From Rhizobium bangladeshense (GTDB taxonomy: Bacteria; Pseudomonadota; Alphaproteobacteria; Rhizobiales; Rhizobiaceae), in NCBI RefSeq assembly GCF_017357245.1, contig NZ_CP071614.1:186001-250000 (forward strand): a stretch of DNA of 64,000 nucleotides, in the 5' to 3' direction. Below are positions 10,483 to 19,123 of this stretch, piece after piece. The notes below the pieces were generated by a model. The model worked only from the letters and a program-made list of their open reading frames with translations. It was not told where the DNA came from and did no database searches. The stretch's first letter is position 1. Each line of letters starts with the position of its first letter. The position numbers and the translations under genes were made by a program.

Positions 10483-10507
10483 AACCGGTGCGAAGTCCAA
10501 AAGTTCC
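10483..10507 (-). promoter_or_regulatory. EcfG-type promoter of the KGG protein gene
   Basis: Reading the minus strand, GGAAC (10507-10503), 16 bases, then GGTT (10486-10483). The -10 lies about 52 bases before the ATG at 10430. Confidence 0.55.
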
Positions 10508-10531
10508 CTGAGGATCATTGTCCCGGATTTC

Positions 10532-10557
10532 GGAACAAGAGCCCGTTTTGTCAGGTT
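10532..10557 (+). promoter_or_regulatory. EcfG-type promoter of the His-rich protein gene
   Basis: GGAAC at 10532-10536, 17 bases, then GGTT at 10554-10557, 48 bases before the ATG at 10606. It diverges from the similar element at 10483-10507. Confidence 0.5.
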
Positions 10558-10605
10558 TTCGCTGCGAAAGTCTGCATAAGCTGCATACAGCAAGGAGCCG
10601 AGGAC

Positions 10606-10995
10606 ATGGAAAAACACATCGTCAAAGCCGATGGAAACGGCGCGATCGACGTGAACGGCCAGGTATCGCCGGTCACCTATACCGTCAGCTTCAAGGAAGG
10701 GAGGGGACACTCCTACGAGGTCGATATCCGCCTGATGGCGCCTCGCGACTGGCTGCTGCAGAGGGGCTTCAAGAGGGATGCGGTGCTTGTCAGCCAGAGC
10801 GGCGCCCGCATTCCCGTCTATCACGATGGCGGCAGTCATCACGATGGCGGCAGTCATCACCATGATGTCGATCATCACGGCGGTCGTCTCGATACCTCCG
10901 ACGCGATCTCGATTGAATTGACGGCGCGCGACGACAGCTGCACCAGCGAGGGCGACCTGATGCGCAAATATCCCGAGTTTGACGCCGCGGTTTAG
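10606..10995 (+). CDS. hypothetical protein with His-rich repeat
   Basis: This 129-residue soluble protein is not assigned to a family. Its first 70 residues look like a small beta-rich domain (SPVTYTVSFKEGRGHSYEVD). A histidine-rich insert with the tandem unit DGGSHH (DGGSHHDGGSHHHDVDHHGG) follows, then a short tail. The repeat could bind metal ions. AAGGAG lies 8 bases before ATG 10606; the open frame extends upstream to 10414 but that part overlaps the promoter. The EcfG-type promoter suggests a stress gene. Confidence 0.65.
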   Translation: MEKHIVKADGNGAIDVNGQVSPVTYTVSFKEGRGHSYEVDIRLMAPRDWLLQRGFKRDAVLVSQSGARIPVYHDGGSHHDGGSHHHDVDHHGGRLDTSDAISIELTARDDSCTSEGDLMRKYPEFDAAV

Positions 10996-11009
10996 AGTGG
11001 TTCAGCTTT

Positions 11010-13736
11010 TCACGGAAACTGCTGCTGGATGGCGGTCTTGACCGCTCTGTCGAGCGCAGCGCTATTATATGGTTTCGTCAGCAGCACTGAGCCGGAGAAG
11101 CGATCGGCGTCGGGCAGGTCGCTATCGCTGGTGGCGAAGACGAGACCGATGGATGGGAAAGCCTCCCGAGCCCTGGCGGCAAAGGCCGACCCTGACATGC
11201 CGGGCAGGCCGACATCCACGACGATGACGTCGACGATCGTGTGACCGAGGATGTCCACGCCGAGTTCGCCGCTATCGGCCTCGATAACGTCATAACCCAG
11301 ATCCTGCAGGATCTCTGCTGTATCCATGCGAATGAAGGCGTCATCTTCCACGAGCAGCAGCTTCAGCTTTCTGCCTGTTCCTGGTAGCTTCGCATTAGAA
11401 TGCGTTGCATTCCACACCGGTACATTGGCGTCCGCCTGGTCGCGTTGCGGCCGGTTGGCCAGCACCTGGCGGATCTTGCGGGCGAGTTCCTCGCGCGTAT
11501 AGGGCTTGGAGAGCAGCTCCAGGCCCGGATCGAGCCTGCCGCCATGGACGATCGAGTTTTCCGTATAACCCGAGGTGTAGAGCACGGCGATGTCGGGCAG
11601 GCGCTGTCGTGCCATGCGAGCAAGCTCCGGGCTTCGCAAGGGTCCGGGCATGACGACGTCGGTAAAGAGCAGGTCGATATGCGCGCCGCTCTCGATGACG
11701 GTGAGGGCGCTTTGCGCATCCTTCGCCTTCAGTACGTAATAGCCGAGATCCGAGAGCATCTCGATGACCGTGGCGCGAACGCCCTCGTCGTCCTCGGCGA
11801 CAAGGATGGTTTCAGTCCCACCGGTTGCCGGCGCGGCGTCGGCGGCCGTGGCGCGATCCTCGCTGCGGAACGAGCGGGCGAGGTAGAGTTTGACGGTCGT
11901 ACCTTCGCCGATCTCGCTATAGATCTTCACGTGACCGCCGGACTGCTTGACGAAGCCGTAAACCATAGACAGGCCGAGACCGGTGCCTTTGCCTTCCGGT
12001 TTCGTGGAGAAGAATGGCTCGAAAGCCTGCTCCATCACCTCCTGCGTCATGCCGGAACCTGTATCGGTGACGGCGAGCACGACATATTGGCCGGCCTTCA
12101 CCTCGGGATGGGTGCGGCTGTAGGAATCATCGAGGAAGGCGTTGCCGACCTCGATCGTCAGCTTGCCGACGCCATCCATTGCGTCGCGCGAGTTGATCGC
12201 GAGGTTGAGCAGGGCGTTCTCGATCTGGGCTGGATCGGCGAAGGTGTTCCAGAGGCCGCCTGAAACGATCGTCTCGACTTCAATTTCCTCGCCGAGCGCG
12301 CGACGCAGCATATCATCCATTCCTGTGACAAGGCGGCCGATGTTGACGACCTTCGGTTCCAGCGGCTGGCGGCGGCCGAATGCAAGCAGCTGGCTTGCCA
12401 GCCGCGAGCCGCGTTCGACGGCGGCCAGTGCATTCGAAATGCGCTCCTTGGCCCGGCTGTTCTCCGCCACGTCTTTACCGAGAAGCTGCAGATTGCCGGA
12501 GATCACCTGCAGCAAATTGTTGAAGTCATGAGCAACGCCGCCCGTGAGCTTGCCGATCGATTCCATCTTCTGCGACTGCTGGAGCGCCGCTTCGGCCTGC
12601 TGGCGGTCGGCAATCTCGGCCGCGACCCGGACCTCAAGCATTTCGTTGAGTTTGCGCAGCTGATCTTCCATGTGACGGCGCTGGTCGATTTCGATTTTGG
12701 CGGCACGGAAGAGCCGGATATTGTCGATCGCGACAGCCGATTGGCCGGCGAGGCTCACGAGGCTTGCCTCCGCTGCCTGGGAAAACCGGCCGGGCTGGCA
12801 ATGGCCGAAGAACAAGCCGCCGATGACGCTGCCGTCGCGCGATTTCACCGGCACGGCAAGGTAGCTCCTGACCGGCAGATGCCCGTTCGGCATGCCGGAA
12901 TGCGGGGGATTCTGGCCGTAGCGCGGGTCGAGCAGGATATCGTCGGAGCGCACGATGCCTTGGCCGCTGAAGGTCGGCTCAAAAACTTTGGTATTTCGTG
13001 GCATCGGGAATTTCTCGAAGTTTTTACGGTCGACGCCGGAGAGCGCGTAAAGCATATAGCTGCCGCCCTCGCCATCATCGACATTGTAGAAGAAAGCGCC
13101 GAATTCGGCGCCTGTCAGCGTCACGCCGGCATCGACGACAATCTGGGTCAGACGTTCGACATCAGGCTCGACAGTGATAGCGGCGCCGGCCCGGTTCACG
13201 ACTGCAAGCGCATCCGATTTGGCGCGCAGTTCTTCCAGCGCCAGCTTCTCGCCCCGTTTGGCCGCCACCTGGTCGGTGACGTCGAGGGTTGCGCAGAGTA
13301 TGCCGGCGATGGTGCCGTCATCGTCGCGCAGCGGCGTATACGAGAAGGTGAACCAGGTATCCTCGGTGCGGCCGTCGCGACGCATCGGGATGAGCAGCTC
13401 TTTGAAGAGCTGCGGCCTGCCTTGGAGCGTGCTGGCCACGATCGGCGAGAATTGCTCCCAGATATCCGCCCAAACCTCGCGGAAGGGTCTTCCCAATGCG
13501 GCAGGATGCCGGTCAGGGAAAACAGGCACGTAGGCATCATTGTAGAGAAAGGCGAGATCCGGACCCCAGGCAACGAATTTCGGCTGGCGCGAGTTCAATA
13601 CCATCTCGGCGATAGGCTTGAGAGAAGCTGGCCAGCTTTCGACCGGTCCGAGACCGACGGCGTCAAAGGCCGGATGCCGCAACAATTCGCCGATTTCGCC
13701 GCCGCCTCTTGGCCAGCCGTTGCCGACGCTTCTCAT
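11010..13736 (-). CDS. hybrid sensor histidine kinase with two receiver domains
   Basis: This 908-residue soluble sensor kinase has, in order: a PAS domain (about 40-155), a GAF domain (about 180-345), a short coiled coil (350-390), HisKA with phospho-acceptor His403 in GGVAHDFNNLLQ, an ATPase domain (N box NLAINSRDAM, G boxes DTGSGMT and GKGTGLGLS), receiver 1 with Asp693 (FTDVVMPG), and receiver 2 with Asp841 (VVDVGLPG). No membrane segment is seen, so it senses a cytoplasmic signal. No DNA-binding output is adjacent, so signalling probably goes to a remote partner. It is convergent with the His-rich gene, which ends 14 bases away. Confidence 0.9.
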   Translation of the reverse strand: MRSVGNGWPRGGGEIGELLRHPAFDAVGLGPVESWPASLKPIAEMVLNSRQPKFVAWGPDLAFLYNDAYVPVFPDRHPAALGRPFREVWADIWEQFSPIVASTLQGRPQLFKELLIPMRRDGRTEDTWFTFSYTPLRDDDGTIAGILCATLDVTDQVAAKRGEKLALEELRAKSDALAVVNRAGAAITVEPDVERLTQIVVDAGVTLTGAEFGAFFYNVDDGEGGSYMLYALSGVDRKNFEKFPMPRNTKVFEPTFSGQGIVRSDDILLDPRYGQNPPHSGMPNGHLPVRSYLAVPVKSRDGSVIGGLFFGHCQPGRFSQAAEASLVSLAGQSAVAIDNIRLFRAAKIEIDQRRHMEDQLRKLNEMLEVRVAAEIADRQQAEAALQQSQKMESIGKLTGGVAHDFNNLLQVISGNLQLLGKDVAENSRAKERISNALAAVERGSRLASQLLAFGRRQPLEPKVVNIGRLVTGMDDMLRRALGEEIEVETIVSGGLWNTFADPAQIENALLNLAINSRDAMDGVGKLTIEVGNAFLDDSYSRTHPEVKAGQYVVLAVTDTGSGMTQEVMEQAFEPFFSTKPEGKGTGLGLSMVYGFVKQSGGHVKIYSEIGEGTTVKLYLARSFRSEDRATAADAAPATGGTETILVAEDDEGVRATVIEMLSDLGYYVLKAKDAQSALTVIESGAHIDLLFTDVVMPGPLRSPELARMARQRLPDIAVLYTSGYTENSIVHGGRLDPGLELLSKPYTREELARKIRQVLANRPQRDQADANVPVWNATHSNAKLPGTGRKLKLLLVEDDAFIRMDTAEILQDLGYDVIEADSGELGVDILGHTIVDVIVVDVGLPGMSGSAFAARAREAFPSIGLVFATSDSDLPDADRFSGSVLLTKPYNSAALDRAVKTAIQQQFP

Positions 13737-13857
13737 TCGAAACCGCTTCCCTGTCGCCCGCCGCGCGGTATGAGCGGCAGCAAATCAATGTTCTACAGCA
13801 TCCTTTGCGCCTCCGAATAGATGGCGCCGCCGCCGTAGGGGTTCAGTTCGTCCAACG
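13737..13857. other. upstream region of the hybrid kinase
   Basis: This is non-coding and should hold the kinase promoter on the minus strand; no convincing -35/-10 pair or operator is seen. Together with 13858-14082 it forms a 346-base gene-free stretch. Confidence 0.4.
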
Positions 13858-13982
13858 TCAACATAGAGGCTTGCGATGGCAGGGAAAGGGTTCGGCCGTA
13901 ATATCGTTGTCGCCCACACGTTCTAGCCTAACGTGGGCACCGGCTTCCTTTTTGCGACGCTGCGAAGGCGCGGCCGATGTCG
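13858..13982. repeat. left copy of a repeat flanking the metal island
   Basis: Bases 13858-13911 and 13949-13982 resemble 21693-21744 and 21803-21836 in the same orientation, at about 83% and 94% identity by eye. Between the two conserved blocks each copy has a different hairpin (here GCCCAC...GTGGGC, 13912-13938). In the right copy the second block encodes the tail of a 59-residue membrane protein; here only the tail-like codons remain (DIGRAFAASQK on the minus strand). It lies 100 bases outside the last gene of the Ni/chromate region. Confidence 0.6.
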
Positions 13983-14082
13983 CATGCTGAATAGATCGCG
14001 TCCAAGCGCCCAGAGCCACTTTCGGCCAGAAACGCAGCCCCTTGTCCTTAAAGCACGACCGCTCTGTCAAGCCCGGAAAAGT

Positions 14083-14646
14083 TCAGTTCTCGATCTGCTG
14101 CTCTGCGACGACGCTCGCGAGCACCTCGTCGCTGCCGTTAGGGTAGATGGGAAGGTCGAGCGTCACCGCCTCCTTAAACCCATCGCGCTCGATCGTGAAG
14201 AACTTGCGGACACGTCCTTCGCCGTTCTGCTCGCCGGATGGATTTGCCGCCCTTGTCGAAACAAGGCTGCGCTCGAAGCTTGCGGCATCGGCCCCCGCGA
14301 AAGCCGTCGTGCAACTCTCGACTAGCTTATCGCCGATCATTCCCCTCCCGACTACCAGTGCCTCGAAGGGCGCCTCGCTGCCCGCCCCGATGCTCCAGCC
14401 CTCGAATGCCACGGGTTCCGAAAGAGGAAGGATGCTCAGTACCAAGTCGGCAGCAAGCGCCGGCCAGTTGTTTCGACGGGCGAGAGCGACGGCGCGATCA
14501 TACTGCGGCCCGCGGTCAAGGCAGCGGTCGGCGAAGCGGTCGAACGAAGACCGACCGTCGTCCGCAAGGGCGCCGCCGAGAGGCGCGAACACGATTGCCG
14601 CGAAGCCAAGCAAAATAGGAAGTCCTCGCATCGCTCTTATCCTCAT
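14083..14646 (-). CDS. exported protein of the Ni/Co efflux operon
   Basis: This 187-residue protein begins MRIRAMRGLPILLGFAA and has a clear signal peptide ending near GGALADDG, so it is probably periplasmic. The mature part has a few cysteines (RCLDRGP, ESCTTAF) and no family I recognise. The ATG at 14646 overlaps the stop of the NicO exporter gene (ATGA), so it is translationally coupled to it and likely supports metal export or tolerance. That role is inferred from context. An upstream in-frame extension to 14916 lies inside the exporter gene and is rejected. Confidence 0.7.
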   Translation of the reverse strand: MRIRAMRGLPILLGFAAIVFAPLGGALADDGRSSFDRFADRCLDRGPQYDRAVALARRNNWPALAADLVLSILPLSEPVAFEGWSIGAGSEAPFEALVVGRGMIGDKLVESCTTAFAGADAASFERSLVSTRAANPSGEQNGEGRVRKFFTIERDGFKEAVTLDLPIYPNGSDEVLASVVAEQQIEN

Positions 14647-15374
14647 TGCACTGCCCCCCAGTTCGCTATCTCGACCGCGGCGATCGCCACAAGCACAAGG
14701 CCAGCCAGACCGCCCGTCGCCCGCGAGACGAAGGCCAGCAATTGCGGATGCTTTCTCATCAAATAGGAGATGCGGTCGCGGAAGACCACGGTGAGGAGAG
14801 CGACCGCGGACAAGGTCAGAGCGACGCCCATCATCATGGTGGCGGCAAACAGCAGGCCCGTAACGACGACCTGGTGGATCATCGCGAACGTCATCACGAA
14901 CAGGGTGAGCGGGCACGGTACCAGGCCGGCGGCAAATCCCATCAGCAGGCCTTCGCCCTCAGCATGCGCGTGACTGTGCCTGATGACGGCGGTCAGCACC
15001 ATCCAGACGCCGATGATGCCCAGCAGTCCGCGGCTGACGACCTCGAGCGCCGGAGACGATCCAGCGTCGACGAAGGAGTGAGAGACCAAGGGAAGGGCGA
15101 ACAGCGCGATCACGACCGCCATTGTGACGTGGGTGAAGGAAAGCGCGAGCGACACCAGAAGAGCCTTATGCGCCTGGGTCGAGGATCCAGCGAGATAGGT
15201 GGCAAGCACGGATTTGCTGTGGCCGGGCGTCATCGCATGGACGGCTCCGAAGACAATTCCCATCGGCAGGAATGCCAGGAACGACTGCCACCCGCCGCCA
15301 GCGGCGTAGTCCTTTATATGGCCTGCGAAGGTCAGATAGATTTCCCGCTGGATGTCGACGATCTGCTGGAACAT
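14643..15374 (-). CDS. NicO/RcnA-family nickel/cobalt efflux transporter
   Basis: This 243-residue membrane protein has about six helices and the NicO-family metal motifs HAMTPGHSKSVLATYL and LALSFTHVTMAVVIAL, plus GLVPCPLTLFVM. A short His-containing loop (RHSHAHAEGEG) follows helix 4. Members export Ni2+ and Co2+ across the inner membrane. The start at 15374 shares one base with the stop of the YqaA-type gene (TGATG). A CsoR/RcnR-type repressor heads the operon, consistent with metal-induced expression. Confidence 0.85.
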   Translation of the reverse strand: MFQQIVDIQREIYLTFAGHIKDYAAGGGWQSFLAFLPMGIVFGAVHAMTPGHSKSVLATYLAGSSTQAHKALLVSLALSFTHVTMAVVIALFALPLVSHSFVDAGSSPALEVVSRGLLGIIGVWMVLTAVIRHSHAHAEGEGLLMGFAAGLVPCPLTLFVMTFAMIHQVVVTGLLFAATMMMGVALTLSAVALLTVVFRDRISYLMRKHPQLLAFVSRATGGLAGLVLVAIAAVEIANWGAVQ

Positions 15375-15811
15375 CAGGCTAGCCCGGTGGTGGCGGCTGC
15401 GAGCGCGAGATAGCGTCCGACCTTGGCGACGGTCACCAGCAGCAGAAATGTTGACAGCGGCTCTCGCAGGAGACCAGCCACAACAGTGATCGGGTCGCCG
15501 ACGATCGGCAGCCAGCTTCCGAGCAGCGACCACTTTCCAAAGCGGCGATACCATAGCTGCGCCCGGTCAAGTGCCACCGGACCGACGGGAAACCAGCGTT
15601 TCTCCCGGAAGCGTTCGATGCCGCGACCGAGCAGCCAGTTCGCCAGCGCCCCCAGGACGTTGCCGATACTGGCGACAACAACGAGCCAGAAGGCGGAGAA
15701 CTTCTCGGACAGGAGGAGGCCGACAAGGACAGCTTCCGACTGCATTGGAAGGATAGTCGCAGCTCCAAAAGCCGTCGCGAACAATCCCAAATAGGCCAAA
15801 AGGTCGGCCAT
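15374..15811 (-). CDS. YqaA/DedA-like small membrane protein
   Basis: This 145-residue protein has several hydrophobic segments and the VTT/DedA hallmark VASIGNVLGALANWLLGRG followed by WLPIVGDPITVVAGLLRE. It belongs to the short YqaA branch of the DedA superfamily, linked in general to membrane lipid and ion homeostasis. Here it sits between the metal-sensing repressor and the NicO exporter, with gaps of 4 and -1 bases, so it is part of the metal operon. Its precise job is unknown. Confidence 0.8.
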   Translation of the reverse strand: MADLLAYLGLFATAFGAATILPMQSEAVLVGLLLSEKFSAFWLVVVASIGNVLGALANWLLGRGIERFREKRWFPVGPVALDRAQLWYRRFGKWSLLGSWLPIVGDPITVVAGLLREPLSTFLLLVTVAKVGRYLALAAATTGLA

Positions 15812-15815
15812 GCCG

Positions 15816-16100
15816 TCAGAGATACTTAGTGATCGTCTTGAACCCGTCGATCGACTGCCGCGTGTCGCGCGGAAGCGCCCCGAGGGTCTTCTCGAGGCAA
15901 TGGTCGAGATGGTCCTGGATCAGTGTTCGCTTGGTGTTGACGATTGCCTTCTCGACGGCAGGCAGTTGCTGCGCGATCTCGAGGTACGGCTTGCCTCTCT
16001 CATTCATCGATGACGCTCTCCGGGTGACCTCGGCCCGCGTCAGGCGCTTGACAATCTCCGGATGGGTGTCGTGGGTCTGCGGTTCGGTCATTGTGTTCAT
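15816..16100 (-). CDS. CsoR/RcnR-family metal-sensing repressor (altered helix 1)
   Basis: This 94-residue, all-helical DUF156 repressor is recognised by HPEIVKRLTRAE, EIAQQLPAVEKAIVNTKRTL and the ligand segment DHLDHCLE. In CsoR numbering His61 and Cys65 are kept, but the usual helix-2 Cys36 is Tyr (GKPYLEI). The normal helix-1 stretch RAxGHLRSVIEM is replaced by VTRRASSMN. An overlapping frame reads GHPESVIDE at exactly this place, so a compensated -1/-2 frameshift is likely. The gene heads the yqaA-nicO-exported protein operon and should repress it. Whether it still binds metal or DNA is doubtful. Confidence 0.75.
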   Translation of the reverse strand: MNTMTEPQTHDTHPEIVKRLTRAEVTRRASSMNERGKPYLEIAQQLPAVEKAIVNTKRTLIQDHLDHCLEKTLGALPRDTRQSIDGFKTITKYL

Positions 16101-16245
16101 GTCTCGAGCCTTCCGAGGGGAAGGTGGCTGACTTTACGCCGACGACCGCCTCCGGGACAAGTCGGTGATGATGCCCTTCCGGCTCTTGCATCCGAAAGGG
16201 AAGGCCGTCAATCTCGACGCCCGCCAGCCGCGGCAGCGCGGACGG

Positions 16246-17442
16246 CTAACCTTCCTCAGGCGGTTTGAGGTGCCGGAACTGCCATAGCAGCAGCAGGTCA
16301 TAGGTAATTTTCAGTGAGGCGCAGATAAGGAGCGGCCAAGCCCGATAGGATGCAGCGAAGAGAGCGCCTGCGAGGGCAGGGCTGGCCGCCGCGGCCAAAC
16401 TTCGGGGCACCGACGTGAAGCTTGCGGCCGCGGCCCGCTCCGCCTCGGTGACAACAGCCATCACGTAGGAAGAGCGGGTCGGCACATCCATCTGCGAGAG
16501 CGCCGCTCGAATGAGCAGCAATGTGATGGTGAGGGGCAAGGTGGGTGCGAATGCGGCGAGGCCAAGGGCAATGCTGGACGGAATGTGGGTGAACACCATG
16601 GTGTTGACGAGTCCAACCCGCTTCGACAGCCAGGCGGCGACAGGAAACGAGAACGCCGACAGCACTCCGGTCCAAAAGAAAAATAGTCCGGCCTCGGAGA
16701 GCGAGAGATCGAATCGTCCGAACAGCCACAGCGCGAGCAGGGACTGCACCACGAAACCTCCCGCGAAAGCATCGAGACTGAAGAGGGCTGCAAGCTTCAG
16801 GACGATGGCGCGTGAAGGTCCGAGTGCCGCCGGATTATCGGCGTCGTGTTTCACCGGGCGAGGCGGAATGCGAGCATAGAAAAGGCCACCGAGAATGCCG
16901 GCCAGCGCATAGGCAATGAACATCAGCTTGATCGAAGTCAGTTGCGCAATCCCTAACCGAGTCATTACGTCAGGCAGCGCCGCGGCGAGTGCGCCGCCGG
17001 CACTTGCGAGCGCCCCGACGAGGCTATAACGGGCGAACATCCTCGTCCGATCCGCGCTGGTCGCTTCGCGGGCAAGGACTGCATGCTCAAGGGGCACGAA
17101 GATGCTCACGCTGCCGGCCGAAGGATTGATCGTGCCGGCAAACGCGACCACCAGCAGCAACCCATAATCGTTGACCATCGGCACGGCGATACCGGTGGCG
17201 ACCATCAGGCCAGCGGCCGCCAGAAGCAGGTGGCGGAGATCATGACGCGCGCCAAGAAATCCAATGACGATGGTCAGGAGCGCAGAGCCAAAAAGCGATG
17301 CCGTGGCGATGAGACCGACCTCTAAGGGTGAGAATCCGAGAGCCAGCAGATACACCGGCAACAGGATGGCGACGAACCCGTCGCCGAAGTCGCGCAAAGA
17401 GCGGGCTGCGAAGAGCCATGTGATCGGCCGAGTGCTGCGCAT
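16246..17442 (-). CDS. MFS transporter of the metal island
   Basis: This 398-residue protein has about twelve membrane segments, beginning TWLFAARSLRDFGDGFVAILLPVYL, with a loop 2-3 region GFLGARHDLRHLLL. MFS proteins of this general type (NcrY-like) accompany nickel or chromate resistance genes in other proteobacteria. It lies between the Ni/Co operon and chrA in the same orientation, but is separated from chrA by a palindromic repeat. Substrate and direction are unknown. Confidence 0.75.
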   Translation of the reverse strand: MRSTRPITWLFAARSLRDFGDGFVAILLPVYLLALGFSPLEVGLIATASLFGSALLTIVIGFLGARHDLRHLLLAAAGLMVATGIAVPMVNDYGLLLVVAFAGTINPSAGSVSIFVPLEHAVLAREATSADRTRMFARYSLVGALASAGGALAAALPDVMTRLGIAQLTSIKLMFIAYALAGILGGLFYARIPPRPVKHDADNPAALGPSRAIVLKLAALFSLDAFAGGFVVQSLLALWLFGRFDLSLSEAGLFFFWTGVLSAFSFPVAAWLSKRVGLVNTMVFTHIPSSIALGLAAFAPTLPLTITLLLIRAALSQMDVPTRSSYVMAVVTEAERAAAASFTSVPRSLAAAASPALAGALFAASYRAWPLLICASLKITYDLLLLWQFRHLKPPEEG

Positions 17443-17460
17443 TCCTCACCTGCTTCAATG

Positions 17461-17681
17461 AGAGCCTTTCCGGGTTAGCTTGAAGCATTCTGTTGGCTCA
17501 AACGGAGTCGGATGGTCGATCAGCCGGCCCGTTTCAGCCAACCCGGAGGGCCGGGCATGTTTCCGCCAGGATCAAAGGCGATCGGCTCGGACGTACCTTG
17601 GGGTATGCCCTTCGCCAATCGCCCTTGCCCTGACGAAAACCTGCTCCGGCAGAATGCTTCAATCTAACCCGTAAAGGCTCT
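17461..17681. repeat. 221-bp palindromic element with 32-bp inverted ends (MITE-like)
   Basis: Bases 17461-17492 and 17650-17681 are inverted repeats of 32 bases with only two mismatches. Inside are further stems: TTGGCTCAAACGG (17493-17505) against CCGTTTCAGCCAA (17529-17541), CCCGG/CCGGG near 17542-17554, and a longer imperfect stem around 17572-17640. No ORF in it looks real. It fills the whole gap between chrA and the MFS gene. The form fits a non-autonomous mobile or rhizobial palindromic repeat; no clear target-site duplication is seen. Confidence 0.7.
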
Positions 17682-17691
17682 AGTTCGCGCT

Positions 17692-19107
17692 TTACACCCA
17701 CCCGACGAACAGACCGTAGAGAAGCCCGAGGATCGCGCAGGCTGCGAGCACGGTCAGCATACCGACCTTGAAGCGGAACACGGCGATGACGGCGCCGACT
17801 GTCAGGATCAGCGACGGGACGTTGACGGAACTCAGCCCCGGGAGATCGACGGCCATCCCTAAGCCGCGCGCTGCCTGGAGTTCGCCGAACAGCACATGCA
17901 GCGCGAACCATACCGCAAGGTTCAAAATGACCCCGACGACGGCCGCGGTGATTGCCGCCAGCGCTGCGGAGAGCGCCTTGTTATTGCGCATCGTCTCCAT
18001 GAACGGCGCGCCTAGGAAGATCCAGAGAAAGCAGGGGACGAAGGTCACCCAGGTGGTCAACAGGCCGCCCAGCGTGCCGGCCAGCAACGGATCGAGGAAA
18101 CCCGGCGCGCGATAGGCGCCCATGAAACCGACGAACTGCGTCACCATGATCAGCGGGCCGGGCGTGGTCTCGGCCATGCCGAGGCCGTCGAGCATCTCAC
18201 CGGGCTTCAGCCAGTGGTATTGTTCCACCGCCTGTTGGGCGACGTAGGACAGGACGGCATAGGCGCCGCCGAACGTGACCATCGCCATTTTCGAGAAGAA
18301 GATCGAGATATCGGTGAAGACGTTGCCCTGTCCGAGAAAAAGCAGCAGGGCAAAGACAGGCCCGCCCCAGAGCAGCAACCCGACCGCGGCCACCTTGAGA
18401 GACCAGCTGGCTGGCGGGCGGGCGTGGGCGGGGGTGTCTTCGCCGAGAAGACTATCGGCGTCGGCCACCTGTTTGCTCCCGACCTTACCGTGGCCATTGC
18501 CCGCCTGGAACGCTTTCCAGCCGGCCTGGCCACCGATATAGCCCACGACGCCCGCAACCAGGACCACAAGCGGGAAGGGGGCGTGAAACAGGAAGAGAGC
18601 AAGGAACGCGGCAACGGCGAGACCGATCATCACATTGTTCCTGAGGGCCCGCTTGCCAATACGCAGGACGGCCTCGAGCACGATCGCCAGCACCGCGGCC
18701 TTCAATCCGAAGAACAGCGCCTGGACGGCCCCGACATTGCCGAAAATGGCATAGATCCAGCTCAGCGCCATAATGACGACGACGCCGGGCAGCACGAACA
18801 AGGTCCCCGCCACCAGGCCGCCTTTGGTCTTGTGCAGCAGCCAGCCGATATAGATTGCAAGCTGCTGTGCCTCCGGCCCGGGCAACAACGTGCAATAGTT
18901 CAGCGCGTGCAGGAATCGCGTTTCGCCGATCCAGCGCTTCTCCTCGACGATGATGCGATGCATCATCGCAATCTGTCCGGCGGGACCGCCGAAGCTCAGG
19001 GCGGCCACGCGCGCCCAGACGCGAACTGCTTCGCCAAATGAAATCCCATGCGAGGGCCCATCAACGCGGTGAACGGGGGTGGGGTCGACGCTCTCGATCT
19101 GATTCAT
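17692..19107 (-). CDS. chrA: chromate transporter ChrA
   Basis: This 471-residue long-chain CHR protein has two homologous halves: the N-terminal half with LSFGGPAGQIAMMHR and NYCTLLPGPEAQQLAIYIGW, the C-terminal half with AMVTFGGAYAVLSYVAQQAV and GMAETTPGPLIMVTQFVGF. It exports chromate from the cytoplasm. The ATG at 19107 (MNQIESVDPT) is preceded by GGAAAG and lies 16 bases after chrB; the longer frame to 19227 overlaps chrB and is rejected. It is expressed with chrB and presumably induced by chromate. Confidence 0.93.
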   Translation of the reverse strand: MNQIESVDPTPVHRVDGPSHGISFGEAVRVWARVAALSFGGPAGQIAMMHRIIVEEKRWIGETRFLHALNYCTLLPGPEAQQLAIYIGWLLHKTKGGLVAGTLFVLPGVVVIMALSWIYAIFGNVGAVQALFFGLKAAVLAIVLEAVLRIGKRALRNNVMIGLAVAAFLALFLFHAPFPLVVLVAGVVGYIGGQAGWKAFQAGNGHGKVGSKQVADADSLLGEDTPAHARPPASWSLKVAAVGLLLWGGPVFALLLFLGQGNVFTDISIFFSKMAMVTFGGAYAVLSYVAQQAVEQYHWLKPGEMLDGLGMAETTPGPLIMVTQFVGFMGAYRAPGFLDPLLAGTLGGLLTTWVTFVPCFLWIFLGAPFMETMRNNKALSAALAAITAAVVGVILNLAVWFALHVLFGELQAARGLGMAVDLPGLSSVNVPSLILTVGAVIAVFRFKVGMLTVLAACAILGLLYGLFVGWV

Positions 19108-19123
19108 GGTTGCTTTCCGTGTG

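Noticed and set aside
10503..10557. CRISPR-like or tandem repeat array
   Set aside because: The similarity comes from two divergent stress-type promoters, and no spaced repeat series was seen here or elsewhere in the window.
13858..14070. 70-codon minus-strand ORF
   Set aside because: It lies across the hairpin-bearing repeat; the matching frame in the other copy is not conserved in length or sequence as a protein.
17480..17911. Small ORFs on both strands within the 221-bp palindromic element
   Set aside because: They only read through inverted repeats and lack ribosome sites.
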